Shown piece after piece: positions 12,386-24,198 of a stretch of DNA of 64,000 nucleotides. The notes beneath the pieces were generated by a model that saw nothing but the letters and a program-made list of their open reading frames with translations, had not been told where the DNA came from and searched no databases. The DNA comes from Mallotus nudiflorus (Eukaryota; Streptophyta; Magnoliopsida; Malpighiales; Euphorbiaceae), in contig CANTUR010000002.1 of NCBI GenBank assembly GCA_947683625.1, positions 7,286,501 through 7,350,500 of the forward strand, written 5' to 3'. The position numbers and the translations under genes were made by a program. Within the stretch, counting starts at the first letter, position 1. Each line of letters opens with the position of its first letter.

Positions 12386-12570
12386 TCACATCTTACATGC
12401 ATCCCAAACTACACCTTGCATAACAGCCAACTCATAAAATAATAACAACGATCAAATCACAATAACACAACACTCAAGTAAGTGCCTCTCTCTTCAAAAA
12501 ATGATTTTTTACATCTTTACATTTGCTTTGTGTGTATTGACACTAGTGCTAGGTGGCTATGCAACACAGT

Positions 12571-12585
12571 GAAGCGGGAGGCAAC
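12571..12585 (+). promoter_or_regulatory. Putative polypurine tract of the Tat element
   Basis: GAAGCGGGAGGCAAC immediately precedes the TGTCATACC start of the LTR, the position expected for the plus-strand primer site. Confidence 0.55.
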
Positions 12586-14360
12586 TGTCATACCTCAAAT
12601 TTGACTATCCCAAAAAGGTCCAATGATGAAATGAATCTTTAAAAAGACTAGAGTCTACTCATTCGTAACACCTCTAAAGTGTGCACCCTTAGAACCTTAA
12701 CTAATCCCACCAGTGTGCAAAATTGATCACCGAGACCTTAAGTTTTGCTTTAATCTTATGAAATATGAATTATCATAATAATAAGAGGCTGATATCAAGA
12801 ATTTTCTCTCAAAATACGCAGCTTATTGGGCCAGTGTTCATTTCATCAAACCGGGACCTAACTTTATAAAAAATAGAAATCAATTTTGAAAAAATATACT
12901 TTAGAAACACATTCAAAAGGCTTTAAAACCTTAAAAAGTGGTCCTAGAATAGTCCAAAAGAACTTGAGGATTAGCACACATCGCTTAGAAGTGCACGCGT
13001 AGCCATGAACACCCTTAGGTGTCATGCATTAAAAATAAAGCCAAATCAAAACTAAACAGACTTTAGGAACGCATCCAAAAGTCTCTAAAACCTCCTAAAG
13101 TGGTTCCAGAATAGTCCAAAACACCCAAGGGTTAGTGCTTGTTGCCTATAAATGCGCGTAAACACCCCTAGGTGTCATGTGCTAAAATTGAGGAAAAATT
13201 AGATAAAACAGACTATGGAAACGTGTCCGGAAGGCCCAAAAACCCTAGGAACCAACCTTGAAATAGCCCTAAAAAGCACTAAATTGAGTGTGTAATGTAC
13301 AAAAGTGCATGTAACCGTGCGTGAGTGTGCATGGACATGCACCAGCGCGTGTGCACATGCCAAGCGTACAGTCATGCATGGTCATGCATTATGTCCTAGG
13401 GATGCACATGTGACTACACCTATCCCCCCCCCTCTTCTTTAGATTTTTTGCTATAAATAGGTGCCTCTACACCCCATTTTGATGGGGGAGCAAAAGGAAA
13501 CACACATACACTCAAAATTTTATCCACTCGAAGGCACTGGAAATCCACTTCCAAACAATTTTAGTTCTCCCACTACATTTTTGTTAAGTTATTAGGTTTC
13601 CATTCCACTAAACCTAGCCTCATCTTTGTCAAAGTATGCTTCAAAGGTGTACAAACTAGCATTATTCTATATGTCATTTTGAACCTCTCGATGAGGAAAG
13701 CTTGACAATCCCTTGAAGCTAAAGCTTTAAAACCCATATAAGCTCAATCAAATCTAAGGACCACATAATCATTTTAGCATTTTTATTTTATCATATTGCA
13801 TTTTATTTTATTATTACAACATTTATGAATATTATTATGCTTGTATGATGAGATTGGCAATTTGCATGCTATGTGAATAGTTTAGACTCTATTTTTGGTC
13901 ATATCATGTCATCATTTTGCATCCTCTAGTTTTAAAACATGAAATCACATCGTAAATATCAATAACGTGAAAATTTCATATTCCATACTAAAGTTATCAT
14001 ATTCCCGGTCCAGTGATGTCACTATGCATCCTCTATATTGTCATTACTTATCATCATAGCATAAATAATCATTGCAAACATGTATATTTATGTATATTTT
14101 GCTCACCCTTTCAAGTGATTAAATGTCCATTACTTATCCTATTATTCATGTGATTGGGCAAGCTACATGTATAGTCATATTTACCTTGTTAGTTCATTAC
14201 ACCTAAGCTAGATTTACTTTTTTGCGATCCTTTTTTTCCTTTTATATGTATTTTATTAGGAAGGCAATGTAATAATGATATTTCAACTTTATCTTCTTCC
14301 ATTATTTAATGTCTGTGTAAAGGCTATACAAGTTGTCATTGCTAAAACTAAGGTGTTACA
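12586..14360 (+). repeat. 3' LTR of the Tat element (1775 bp)
   Basis: Starts TGTCATACCTCAAATTTGAC, a start typical of Tat/Ogre-type LTRs, and ends GGTGTTACA. A plus-strand TATA box with GCTATAAATAGG lies at about 13450, followed by a GC-containing leader, matching the pol orientation. The partner LTR is outside the window, so the right boundary is by inspection only. Internal imperfect repeats are described separately. Confidence 0.65.
12899..13330 (+). repeat. Three diverged ~155-bp repeats inside the Tat LTR
   Basis: Units beginning CTTTAGAAAC (12899), CTTTAGGAAC (13061) and CTATGGAAAC (13213) share the order ...CCAAAAG...AAACC...AATAGTCC...CACCC(C/T)TAGGTGTCATG. They lie upstream of the TATA box, where U3 enhancer repeats often occur. 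Confidence 0.65.
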
Positions 14361-15332
14361 GTAGTTATACATTGAATATCGTATAATGAGAAATAGTCAA
14401 AATGTATATACGATCCCCCGAACCCAAAAAAAATTTGTTGGGGGCAATACTCATTGAGTGTCTTAATATTGTCCCTTTCTTTTCATGATTTTCTAAAAAT
14501 CATGTAGCAACTCCATAAAATCAAAAAGCATCTCATTCCTCTTGAGACTAATAATTTGTCCCTATTCAGTAAAGTTGTCATGTCCCTCAAAAACCTGTAA
14601 GCTAAAAAGCCATAAAACAAAAAAAAACAACACAAAAAACTGGGTCGCTCACACAAGTCTAAGTGATTCTAAGAGCACAGACGTGACAACCAACTTTTCC
14701 ATGGATGAGCTCTGTGGTGTTGATTCTACTCCTTCCACTTCAAGAGCAATAGATATAAGTCTTATCCTATTTACTAGTATAAAATTCACAAGACGTATCA
14801 TTTTTATAACTGAGTATTTGTTTTGAAGATTTATAAATATAGGTTTTCTCAAGCCATATATGTTTCTGCAATAAAATTTGTTCAATGATGGATAAGAAAT
14901 TAATAGTAAATGAAATGATATATTACAAAAAAAAAGATAGAAGTTTGATTGTATTCATTAATATATGAATGAATTGCATAGGAACAAGGAAAATAGTGGC
15001 TTGATTTTGGCCAAAAAATGTAAACATATTTGTTCGTAATTCTTACTAGGCTTTAAAATTATAATAGTTTTAGTTGTTGATATTATCATTATGGTTATAG
15101 ATGATAGAGTATCCAAGGCATCCATCAACGGCTTCCTCTACTTTGGCAGAATTAACTACTAGACTTGATTTCTTCAAGGAAAGGCATTCTCAACTCATTA
15201 AATAGCTCCATAACCTAGACTTATACTATAGTATAACATCGACATGAGATTTTATTTATAGACCATCATCTCCACCCTAGAACAAATAAAATCTAATACT
15301 CATTACTCATTGGAAAGTCATGTTATTGTACA
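14361..15332. other. Intergenic, nothing recognised
   Basis: No domain or repeat recognised. The overlapping short ORFs at 14542-14885 on both strands have low-complexity content and no family resemblance. GTTGGGGGCAATACTCA at 14438 resembles the polypurine/LTR junction of some gypsy elements but has no supporting neighbours. Confidence 0.5.
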
Positions 15333-15460
15333 TGATAAGGAAATACCCTTTCTCTTAGTTATTAGTTCACATTTATTTCTTTTATGCTTATCTCTTAGTT
15401 AACATTTGCTTGTATCATCAGTATTGGTATAGCTTATCACATTTTTATATTGTAACAAAC

Positions 15461-15534
<74 letters not shown>

Positions 15535-15586
15535 TGAGTATTTGTAAATAAATATAATTAGTTGATTTCTGCTTAACTTTGTTTCA
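15333..15586 (+). repeat. 5' LTR of copia-2
   Basis: 254 bp, TG...CA. A (TA)n then (TTTA)n microsatellite at about 15466-15532 has expanded it relative to the 200-bp 3' LTR. Confidence 0.92.
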
Positions 15587-15598
15587 TGGTATCAGAGA
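15587..15598 (+). promoter_or_regulatory. Primer binding site of copia-2
   Basis: TGGTATCAGAGA directly follows the LTR end; 11 of 12 bases match the initiator tRNA-Met site. Confidence 0.9.
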
Positions 15599-15627
15599 AT
15601 TAAGAGGTCTAACAACCTAGCTCCATA

Positions 15628-16374
15628 ATGTCTACAAATATCACACCAGCAAATACAATTGCTCTAGCCACAGCTTCCTTATAAGTCTCCATTTTACCAA
15701 ATATCACCACATAACTTCCAATCAAGTTAAACTCAATAAACTATTTATTATGGCAAGCTCAGATAATGCCACTCTTGCATAGCTACAACCTAGCAAAACA
15801 TGTTGATTGTAGACTTTAAGCTCTGCCCAGGGAAATTGAAAATAATCAACTAAATCCAACCTATGAATCTTGGTTTCATCAGGACTAACTCATATTGAGT
15901 TGGATCATAGGATCCATTATAAAAAATTTTATGCTATAGGTAGTAGGAGCATTGAGTGCTAAAGACGCATGGAAAAAACTAGCCAGGTTTTATGCCTTTG
16001 GTTCTAAAGCATAAGTGAGAACCATAAAATCTGCATTTTTTAAAATTCAATGAGATATGAATGAAATAATTGTAGTATACACAGTGTGCCAAGAGTATGT
16101 ATGATTAACTGTAGCACTACAAAATCTTGTTAGTGAGGATGATTTAGTTCATATTATAACAAATGGACTTGGGACAAAACATCAACCCTTCGTCAGGTCT
16201 CTAAAAAACTAGATTAATGTTGTCTCTTTTAATGATCTTTATGGACTTCTTCTAAGTGAAGAATCTAACCTTGAAGCTAAAGCCAAATAGTGCAAAGAAT
16301 AAATTCTATTTACACCACCTACAACATTTTACACCTCAAGTTCCTCTTAAAATATTAGAGGATTTGGAGGTCAC
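15628..16374 (+). pseudogene. gag: Copia-2 gag relic, N-terminal part
   Basis: Starts with ATG at 15628 (MSTNITPANTIALATASL then a stop). Later segments resemble Gag of plant copia elements (AKDAWKKLARFYAFGSKA, SEDDLVHIITNGLG, FNDLYGLLLSEESNLEAKAK). Several in-frame stops. The frame is broken at 16380 by the Athila insertion and resumes after 26489. Confidence 0.75.
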
Positions 16375-16379
16375 TTCTT
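16375..16379 (+). other. Target site duplication CTTCT, left copy
   Basis: CTTCT immediately precedes the Athila LTR start. An identical CTTCT follows its end at 26485-26489. Confidence 0.9.
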
Positions 16380-17054
16380 GATGAGTGTGAGAAATGCATT
16401 ATTTTGAGCACTCAATGTGTTAGAATTAGATGTCATTCTAGTTGTATTTTTAATCTTTTATTAAGTTTTTCCTTAGTTTAAGTATTTGTGTTGCATGACT
16501 TGAGTTTCTGTTATTTCTAGTATTTAGGTTTACTTTTGGTTGTTTTTATGAATTTAGGTGTTCAAAGAATAATGATGGAATGAGCATAGGACTTCTAAAG
16601 GCTATAGAAGTGTCCAAGGAGCATTTAAGGCATAATCTAGCAAGTTTGAGGCCTAGAAGAGGCACATGGCCATGTGCATAATTGTACATGGCCATGCCTA
16701 ATTAAAGGAAGAACACATAGCCATGAACACCCACACATATGGCAATGCCTGATTGTTAAATTCTTATGAAGACAGGGATACAGCCATATGCCCTACTAAT
16801 ATCATTTTAAAATTTGAATTTTAAACCACTGTAAAGGGCAATTTGATGGATTTTTTTAAAAGGAAACATATGAAGAGGCTAGAGGCTATGGTTTTATGTA
16901 TGTGTAGCCTCCAGGAAAAAAATAATTCAATTTAATGTTATTATTTCTACATTTTTTACAAGTTTTTATCTTCTTTTTATCATCAAAGACTAGTGCTTGT
17001 TTATTTTAGTTTTAGAGATTGAGGAACAAGATTGAAGAATAATAGCCTTATACT
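16380..17054 (+). repeat. Truncated 5' LTR of the Athila element
   Basis: Starts TGATGAGTGTGAGAAATG and is closely similar to 25056-25735 of the 3' LTR along its whole length; similarity stops at AATAGCCTTATACT. The remaining ~750 bp present in the 3' LTR are absent. Confidence 0.9.
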
Positions 17055-17059
17055 AAGAT

Positions 17060-19931
17060 CAAGAGGATTTACTAGTGGACTTGATAAAGAGGAGAGTATA
17101 AGCAATTGGTTGGAAAATTTCTAATATTAGGGGTATAAGTCCATCTTATTACATGGACAAGATCCTGATGGAGGAAGGACATAAGCCAACCATTGAAAGG
17201 TAGAGGAGGCTTAACCCAAACATGTAAGAAGTAGTAAAAAAAGAAGCAATCAAGCTTTTTGATGTAGGAATCATTTACCTTATCTCAGATAGTTCGTGGG
17301 TAAGCCCAATTCAGTGTGTACCAAAGAAGGTTAGAATTACAATTGTGAAAAATGAGGAAGGGGAGTTGATTCCTATAAGTGTTGTAAGTGGATGGAAGGT
17401 GTGCATAGATTACAGAAAGTTGAATTCATCCATATGAAAAAACCACTTCCCATTACCTTTCATTAATTAAATGTTAGAGCGGATAGCAAGACATGCTTTT
17501 TATTATTTTTTAGATGGATACTCAAGGTATAATCAGATTTTAATAGCTCCAAAAGATCAAGAGAAAAGCACTTTTACATATCCTTATAGGACTTTTGTAT
17601 ATAGGAGGATGCCATTTGTATTATGTAATTCTCCTGTGACATTCCAAAGATGTATGATGGCTATAATTGTAGACTTAGTTGAGGAGATCATGGATGATTT
17701 TTCAGTCTATGGAAACTCATTTGAGGGATATCTAAACAATTTGGAGCATGTTCTTGCATGATGTGAAGAGACAAACTTAATGCTGAATTGGGAAAAGTGC
17801 CATTTCATGGTAGATGAAGGAATCATTCTAGGACACAAAATTTTAGTTTAAGGTATTGAAGTTGATAAAACAAAGGTGGAAGCAATTAAGAAGCTACAAT
17901 ACCCCCATGAATGTGAAGGGAGTCAAGAGTTTTCTTGGCCATACAGGATTTTATAGGTGGTTCATTAAAGATTTTCCAAAAATCTCTAAACCCCTCTGTA
18001 AGTTGCTTAAGTAGGATTCACCTTTCAATTTTACTGATGAGTATAAATTGGCTTTTGATAGGTTAAAGGAAGCCCTTGTCTCATCTCCTATAATGATGGG
18101 ACCAGATTGGCATCTACCATTCGAGTTGATGTGTAATACGAGTGTTCATGCAATAGGAGTTATTGTACTTGGTCAAAGAAAGGAGAACAAACCACATGTG
18201 ATATACTATACAAGTTAAAAATTGACTAATACACAACTGAATTATACTACTAAATATAATGAGATATTAGTAGTCATTTTTGCTTTTGACAAGTTTAGAT
18301 CATATCTCCTTGGCTCTAAGGTTGTTATGTACACAAATCATGCAGTATTGAAGTACTTAATGAATAAGAAAGGTTCCAAACCAAAGCTCATTATATGGGT
18401 GTTGTTGTTGCAAGAGTTCAACAATAAGATTAGAGATAATAAGGGATCTAAAAATGTAGTAAAGGAGCATCTTTCAAGGCTGGATGCAAAGTAAGAGGAG
18501 GGGAATAGTCAAGAACTTATCAAGAACTATAGTAAAGGAGCATCTTTCAAGGCTGGATGCAGAGTAAGAGGAGGGGAATAGTCAAGAACTTATCAAGGAG
18601 CTATTTCCATATGAGATGATTTTGGCTATAAGAATCATAGGTGCTATTTGGTTTGCTAACATAGCAAATTTTATTTCAAATAGAGAAATGCTAAAAGATT
18701 TCACTCCTCAATAAAAGAAGAAGCTGATTTGTGATTCCAAATTTTACATTTAGGATGAACCATTTTTGTGGAAATTGTGTAGTGATGGTATAGTGAGGAG
18801 ATATGTAGCAAATGAAGAAGTTGGGCCAGTCTTGCATCATTGTCATGGAATGGTCAATGGTGGACATTTTGGATTATAGAGAATAGTTGCTAAGGTTCTT
18901 AGAGCAGGGTTATATTAGCCTACACTTTTTTAAGATGCAAGAAACTTTGTGATTTGCTGTGATGCATATTAAGGAAGTAGCAACATTTTAAAGAAGGAAG
19001 AAATGCTTCAATATGGAATTTTATAAGTTAAAATATTCAATGTATGGGGCATTGACTTAATAGGGCCATTTCCTTTGTCAGAGGTAACAAGTACATTCTT
19101 ATTTATGTGGACTATATTTCTAAACGTGTGGAGGCCCAAGTGTGCTCAGTAAATGATGCAAGAGTTTTTTGTAAGTTTTTAAAGAAGTTATTCTCTCAGT
19201 TTACTATGCCTAGAGTAATCATAAGTGATGGGAGAACACATTTTTACAATAAAAACATGGAAACCTTATTGGCTTATTATGGACTGAAGCACAGAGTAGC
19301 TACACCTTATCACCCTCAAATGAGTGGATAAGTTGAAGTGAGCAATAGGGAATTAAAGAAAATTTTGAAAAGAACAATGAGCAAATCAAGAAAAGAATGG
19401 TCAAAGAAGCTTGATGATGCTTTGTAGGCATATAGAATAGCCTATAAAACACCTATTGGGATGTCTCATTTTAGATTGGTTTATGGCAAAGCATGTCATC
19501 TTTTAGTTGAACTTGAACACAAGGCTTATTGGGCGATGAAAGCCTTGAATTTTGACTTTAAGAAGGCAACTGAAAAGAGATTGTTATAGATGAGTAAGCT
19601 TAAAGAGATTTGAGAAAGTGCCTATGAGAATTCAAGGATTTATAGGGAACACACAAAGAGATGGCATAATGCAAATGTAAGGGTACAAAATTTCAAGGAA
19701 GGTTATCAAGTGTTGCTTTTCAATTCAAGGTGTAGATTATTTCCTAGAAAATTGAAGAGTAAATGGTCAGGACCATTTACAGTGACTCGATCATACCCTC
19801 ATGGAGTTGTAGAATTATATAACACTAGAGGAGACAAACTCAAAGTGAATGGGAAAATATTGAAGTTGTACCATGGAGGCAAATTGGAGAATTTATATCA
19901 AGTTGCATACTTGGGGGAGTCAACTACGTGA
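17060..19931 (+). pseudogene. pol: Athila Pol relic: reverse transcriptase, RNase H, integrase
   Basis: RT is clear from about 17135: YLISDSSWVSPIQCVPKK, KVCIDYRKLNSS, FLDGYSRYNQILIAPKDQ, YRRMPFVLCNSPVTFQRCM, then the metal-binding MDDFSVYG at about 17690 (the usual FMDD preceded by a small deletion). RNase H follows at 18200-18490 (TQLNYTTKYNEILVVIFAFD). Integrase spans 18770-19690 (HHCHGMVNGGHFG, MDYISKRVEAQ, MPRVIISDGRTHF, GLKHRVATPYHPQMSG). The C-terminal tail at 19710-19931 includes KLKSKWSGPFTV. These match Athila-lineage Pol. Most in-frame stops fit loss of CAA, CGA, CAG or TGG codons. Confidence 0.9.
18458..18599 (+). repeat. 73-bp tandem duplication at the RNase H-integrase junction
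   Basis: AGTAAAGGAGCATCTTTCAA occurs at 18458 and again at 18531, and the following ~65 bases are nearly identical, so a 73-bp segment was duplicated in tandem. Confidence 0.9.
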
Positions 19932-20834
19932 TCAACATGGTGGTCTAGCTCATGGACCCATAAAAGAGTGCTTCTTGGGGGCTTAACCAAGAATTTTTTT
20001 TTCCTTTGTTTTGTTTAAATCATTTCATTTATGTTTTTACAAGTTTATTTTTATTAGATTTTTATATTTGTTTTCTTTTATGATTTTAGGAAGTGAGGAA
20101 AGGAGGAATTCTAGAAGAGGTTTTGTAAGTTAAATTTGTGTAGAATGTTTGTTGAAAAGTTGTGCAAGTCATTTATGTGATGCATTATGTGCAAATTTAT
20201 GATTGATACTTTGATTGGTGAGTTGGTCAAGTTGTGCATCCTGTGGCACAACCATATGACCTGATTGTTGTTCTTTATTGTCAAAAATTACATTCAAGCA
20301 TGGTCATATGCACAACAATGCCCATGTCAAAGCCAAATTTTGCATCTAAGCATTGCCATGTGTATTTTGCGTATGGCAGTATGCCTAACAAGCTAAAAAC
20401 ATGCAACCAGGCATGGCCATATGAAAAATAAGCATGGCCATGTGCCTGTCATTAAGAAAAAATGTGCCAGTAGGTCACACGGCCATGCGACCCAATATGC
20501 AAAGCCATGCATCCCCTACTATATTCTAAATGCATAACATGCACTCAATTAAGTAGAGCCCCTCCACTTTCCTAATATTCCCCACTTCCCAAACACCTAA
20601 GGTTCCTAACCTTAACCACCTTTCCTACTTCCCAAAACCTAGCATTCATTAATTCCCACTTCTCAAACTTTAGAACTCATAAATTTTGACTACTTTTCTA
20701 ATTCCCACCACCCTATCTCTTTTATTTAAACAACCACCACTCTTTTACTTCTTCACTTCTTCTAATTACTCACTCATTCTTCAGTCATCTTCTCTATTAA
20801 CACTCTCTCAACTCTCCATCTCTTTCATACCACC
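19932..20834 (+). other. Spacer between Athila pol and accessory ORF A, with CATGGCCATG-type motifs
   Basis: Non-coding. From 20230 to 20520 it holds about eight imperfect copies of a GCATGGCCATATGC/GTGC palindrome. A pyrimidine-rich CACTTCT/CTCTCTCA stretch precedes ORF A (20700-20830). Confidence 0.65.
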
Positions 20835-22061
20835 ATAGAAAGAGAGCAAAGGAAGAAGAGCATTGTAAAGAAGAAATCTACTCCTCCTCCCAAAAGAGCA
20901 AGGCTTGGTGGAAGCTCCAACAATTCAGATGGTGCTAATAAAAAACAAATGGTAAAACCCTTTACTAATCAAATTCATTTTAAGCAAGAGGGGCATAGGA
21001 TGAAATTTGAGCAAATGATGAATAGAAATATTGTCCCTAATAAATATGCTAGTGCTTCAAATTTAAAGGAAATTGGGTTGTTTGATGAGGTAATGATGCA
21101 TGTCAATAGGATGGGTTGGACTGAATTTTTCATGATGCAAAGTCCTACTTATGCTAGGCCTACTTGTGAATTTCTCTCTTCATTTAGCCTTGATGAACAA
21201 ACTATTATTCTCAAGCTTTAATTAGGGAATGAAGAATGTAATTTAGACTTGTTTAAACTTAATGATGTGTTTCATTTTCATAAGGATCAAATTGCTAATG
21301 TTGAGCATGATAGAGATGTATTTTGAAGAGAAATAACCAGGGAAAGGGAAGTTTTCTATAAACCTAGGTTGGCAAAAGAATCCTGTATTCGATCACCCAC
21401 TTTGAAGTATTTGCATAGGCTCATGGCCCATTCCTTGTTTTTAAGGGAAGAAGGGGATTCCTTAATTACTACTGCTAAGCTATATATTTTGTATTGCATG
21501 GTCAATGATAGGAAACTTGATATTTGTCATGCTTTAGTAGGAAAATTAAGGGATGTAGCTATAAAAGTAACTTGGGCTATCAAGGTAGGAAGACTAATAA
21601 CCACCAGGGCTACTTACCTAGGCTTTGATATTGAAAATATGCCATTTGAAAAGGTTAAGGGTTGTTTCTTCATTGGCATTAACATGATGGAAGCTATGGA
21701 TTTAATTCATGTTGACTAAAGAGGAAGAGCATTCCTTACCCAACCTCCACCGCCAGAGGAACCATAAGAAGAGGAGGAGGAGGAAGATAAAAAAGCTACC
21801 CTTCATGCGGTCATAGAAAGGTTGGATAACTTAGAACTTCAAGTGGGAGTAGTTGATTCAAATGTTAGTGAGTTGCATACATTAGCACAGTGATTGGACC
21901 TTATAATGATGGGAATGAATCAAAATGTTAATTTGATCAACCATAATCTCATGGCATTCTTCAATTCCCAGAATTTTGTTCCTCCACCAAATCCACCAAT
22001 TCATGATGAACCTGAAAAGGAAGAAGATGACTCCTCATCTGAGGATGAAGGAAAAGAGTGA
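20835..22061 (+). pseudogene. Athila accessory ORF A (env position)
   Basis: A single frame of 408 codons plus stop (22059-22061). ATA replaces the probable ATG at 20835, and there are five premature stops at 21219, 21324, 21717, 21765 and 21891; all are in the same frame, so I see no net indel. The N-terminus is basic and could be a nuclear signal (KKKSTPPPKRARLGG). A globular part follows with FFMMQSPTYARPTCEFLSSF and SPTLKYLHRLMAHSLFLREE, resembling the ATHILA ORF-1/putative plant transposon protein family. The end is acidic (EEEEEEDKK, then SSSEDEGKE). Role in the element is not known. Confidence 0.8.
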
Positions 22062-22975
22062 AGACCTTATTTCAATTTAATATTTTGTTTTAACTTAAAC
22101 AATGTTTCTTTTAAGTTGTTTTTTATTTCATATTTTGTTGATCGATGTGTTTAAGTTATGTTTGTTAGATTTTATTATGTTTGTTTGATTTATTAAAGTT
22201 TATTTTGTTTTAGTTTAAATTGTTTTAGGATTTTATTTTGTTAATTTTAATTGTCCTTTGTTTCATGTTTAATTTTTCTCTCATATGGATGAAATGAGTT
22301 TATGATGCTTGTTCTTTCAAAAGTAATAGCAATAAGATTGATAAAAGTCAAGAGAGGTCATTTCTTATGCTCAATTCATGTTTCAGGCACTGTTGTGTGC
22401 ATTATGCACATAATCGTGTGCCTTTAGAGCTCAAAATTCATGATCCAAGAATGGCCATGTGCCTTTAAGTGCATAACTATATGACCTGATGAGCTTAAAA
22501 ATGTAAAATTAGGGCACATGGTCGTGCACCCCAACACGCATGGTCGTGCACTTTGATGAACATGGCCATTCAATTTTTATTTCTCATATTCTTTGTCATC
22601 TGCTCATGCAATGAGGACATTACATATTTTAAGCATGGGGGAGAGATTAAAATTTTTGAATTTTAAAATTTTTAATTTTTTTGTTAATTTTTTATATTAT
22701 TTTATTTTCCTTGTTAATTAGGGATTCTAGGAGAGCTTAATTTCCTATTTGATCCCTAATTCCTATTTTATAAAGGAAACTTTGACTTGATAATCTTTAT
22801 TTTTCTTATTTTGTAAAAATTGCATATTATTTCCTTTCCTTTTTGTTCTAGGAATAGAATTCTTTATAACCTTTTTTCTTATTTAAACCTTACTATTCTT
22901 TTGTTTTGTTTTTATTCTTATTAATTTTATTCTCTATTGCTGTTTTATTTTTATAGAGACACTAACATTGTTTTG
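22062..22975 (+). other. Spacer between accessory ORFs A and B
   Basis: T-rich non-coding DNA. 22385-22570 holds another cluster of CATGG(C/T)C(A/G)TG motifs (GAATGGCCATGTGCC, GGCACATGGTCGTGCAC). Confidence 0.6.
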
Positions 22976-24198
22976 ATGGCTAGAATAAAAATCTTCTATC
23001 AAGGAAAGAGGCATAGTAATGGAAAAAGTAAGTCCAAAGACATAATAAATGATTATAAAGCTTTCTTTGTTATTTACTTTAAAGAAGAAGGTAAGAGATT
23101 CTACTCTTTAGTTAAAAGAAATTTCAGTAAGCCTAAATATTTTGATGATAAGGTACTTTTGAACATAAGGATTTAAGGAACTATAGATGTGTTTTGTAAG
23201 AAATTAGGGTGGTCTAAGCTATATGTTCTTTGAGCTCATAATAGAATTTTACACCATATTTAAGATTATAGATGAAAATTAAGGGGTCTTTTCATGTAGG
23301 TTCTTTGGAAAGGAATACTATTTTAACTATAAAATCATGTATAATATCTTTGGTTTTCCTGAAGGATGTGTTTGCCAACCTCTATTATATTATAATATGA
23401 GTAGTTTTTGGCATGAAATCACTAGGGGTGATAGAGTTTATAAAGGCTAAGTAATGACTAATGGTTTGATTAAAGATCACTCATATTTAATTCTGTACAA
23501 GTTCATGTCACACACCATTTTTCATAGAAATGATAGGACTAGGGTTTCTTCATATGAGTTATTTTTATTGTGGTGCTTGAAAACTAACATAAAAGTGGTA
23601 CATACTTTATTTTTTATACTATGTGGCATGTTATGTAGGCTAGGAAAGCATTGTTGTCGATGGTGCATACTATCACTAGCTTGGCATTGTATTTTGCTCT
23701 ATATGAATTTTCCAAACACAATTGGAGCCCCTGGAATCCAAATTCCTTGATGGAGATTACCTTATTTAAGCTAAAATTATCATAGAATTTAATGAGCTTT
23801 ATAATGTCACTTCAAGGAGATGCTAATTGTTACGCCAAATGGCAATACAACATGGTGAAGTCCCTTTGCCTCCTAACACTATGGAGGAAGAACCTAATGG
23901 AAGTCAAAACCAACTGAGGAAGAGAGGGAGCACTGAAGTATGGAGTAAAGGAATCATGGAAAAAATCAAGGAGCTTATGGACATCTCTGACAATAGGATT
24001 AGGAATATGATCATGGACTTCTCTTTTGAGATGGAGAAATTTAAAAGACATTGTGAAGTGAGAGCTGAAAATTTACAAGCCCAAATTAATGAAATCTTTC
24101 ATATACTCCCTCAAAGCAAAAGGTCCAAAATGATTAATAAGGCAACAAGAGATCCCATTGTCATTCCATTCACTTCCCCACCAAGTGCATCAAAATAA
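22976..24198 (+). pseudogene. Athila accessory ORF B (env position)
   Basis: Second accessory frame of the same general family. It starts MARIKIFYQGKRHSNGKSKS; YSLVKRNFSKPKYFDD, CRFFGKEYYFNYKIMYNIFG, LIKDHSYLILYKFMSHTIFH and RTRVSSYELFLLWCLKTN follow in frames that shift once or twice. The C-terminus is an open 123-codon stretch (23827-24198) with a predicted helical, coiled-coil-like region (IMDFSFEMEKFKRHCEVRAE). Stops occur at about 23174 and 23446. Its resemblance to ORF A is in architecture (globular domain plus charged tail), not close sequence identity. Confidence 0.75.

Larger units (their letters stand above)
4184..14360 (+). mobile_element. Decayed Tat-type Ty3/gypsy element with antisense PMD gene
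   Basis: I read this span as the right part of one large element: RNase H, a second RNase H-like segment, integrase and Gag-Pol C-terminus on plus (4184-6216), 3' untranslated repeats (6622-6749), a foreign LTR-like insert (6834-8426), an antisense plant-mobile-domain gene (8550-11190), two tandem arrays (11800-12380), a purine tract and a plus-strand 3' LTR. Two RNase H domains before integrase, long 3' untranslated DNA and antisense extra ORFs are known features of the Tat/Ogre lineage. That all parts belong to one element is inference; gag, protease and RT would lie left of copia-1. Confidence 0.6.

Noticed and set aside
14542..14885. Opposing ORFs of 94 and 78 codons
   Set aside because: Mutually antisense, low complexity, no recognisable motif and no splice or promoter context.
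15587..15600. Possible tRNA-related sequence
   Set aside because: The match to tRNA-Met is only the short primer binding site next to an LTR; no cloverleaf is present. The same applies at 1991, 31472 and 63461.
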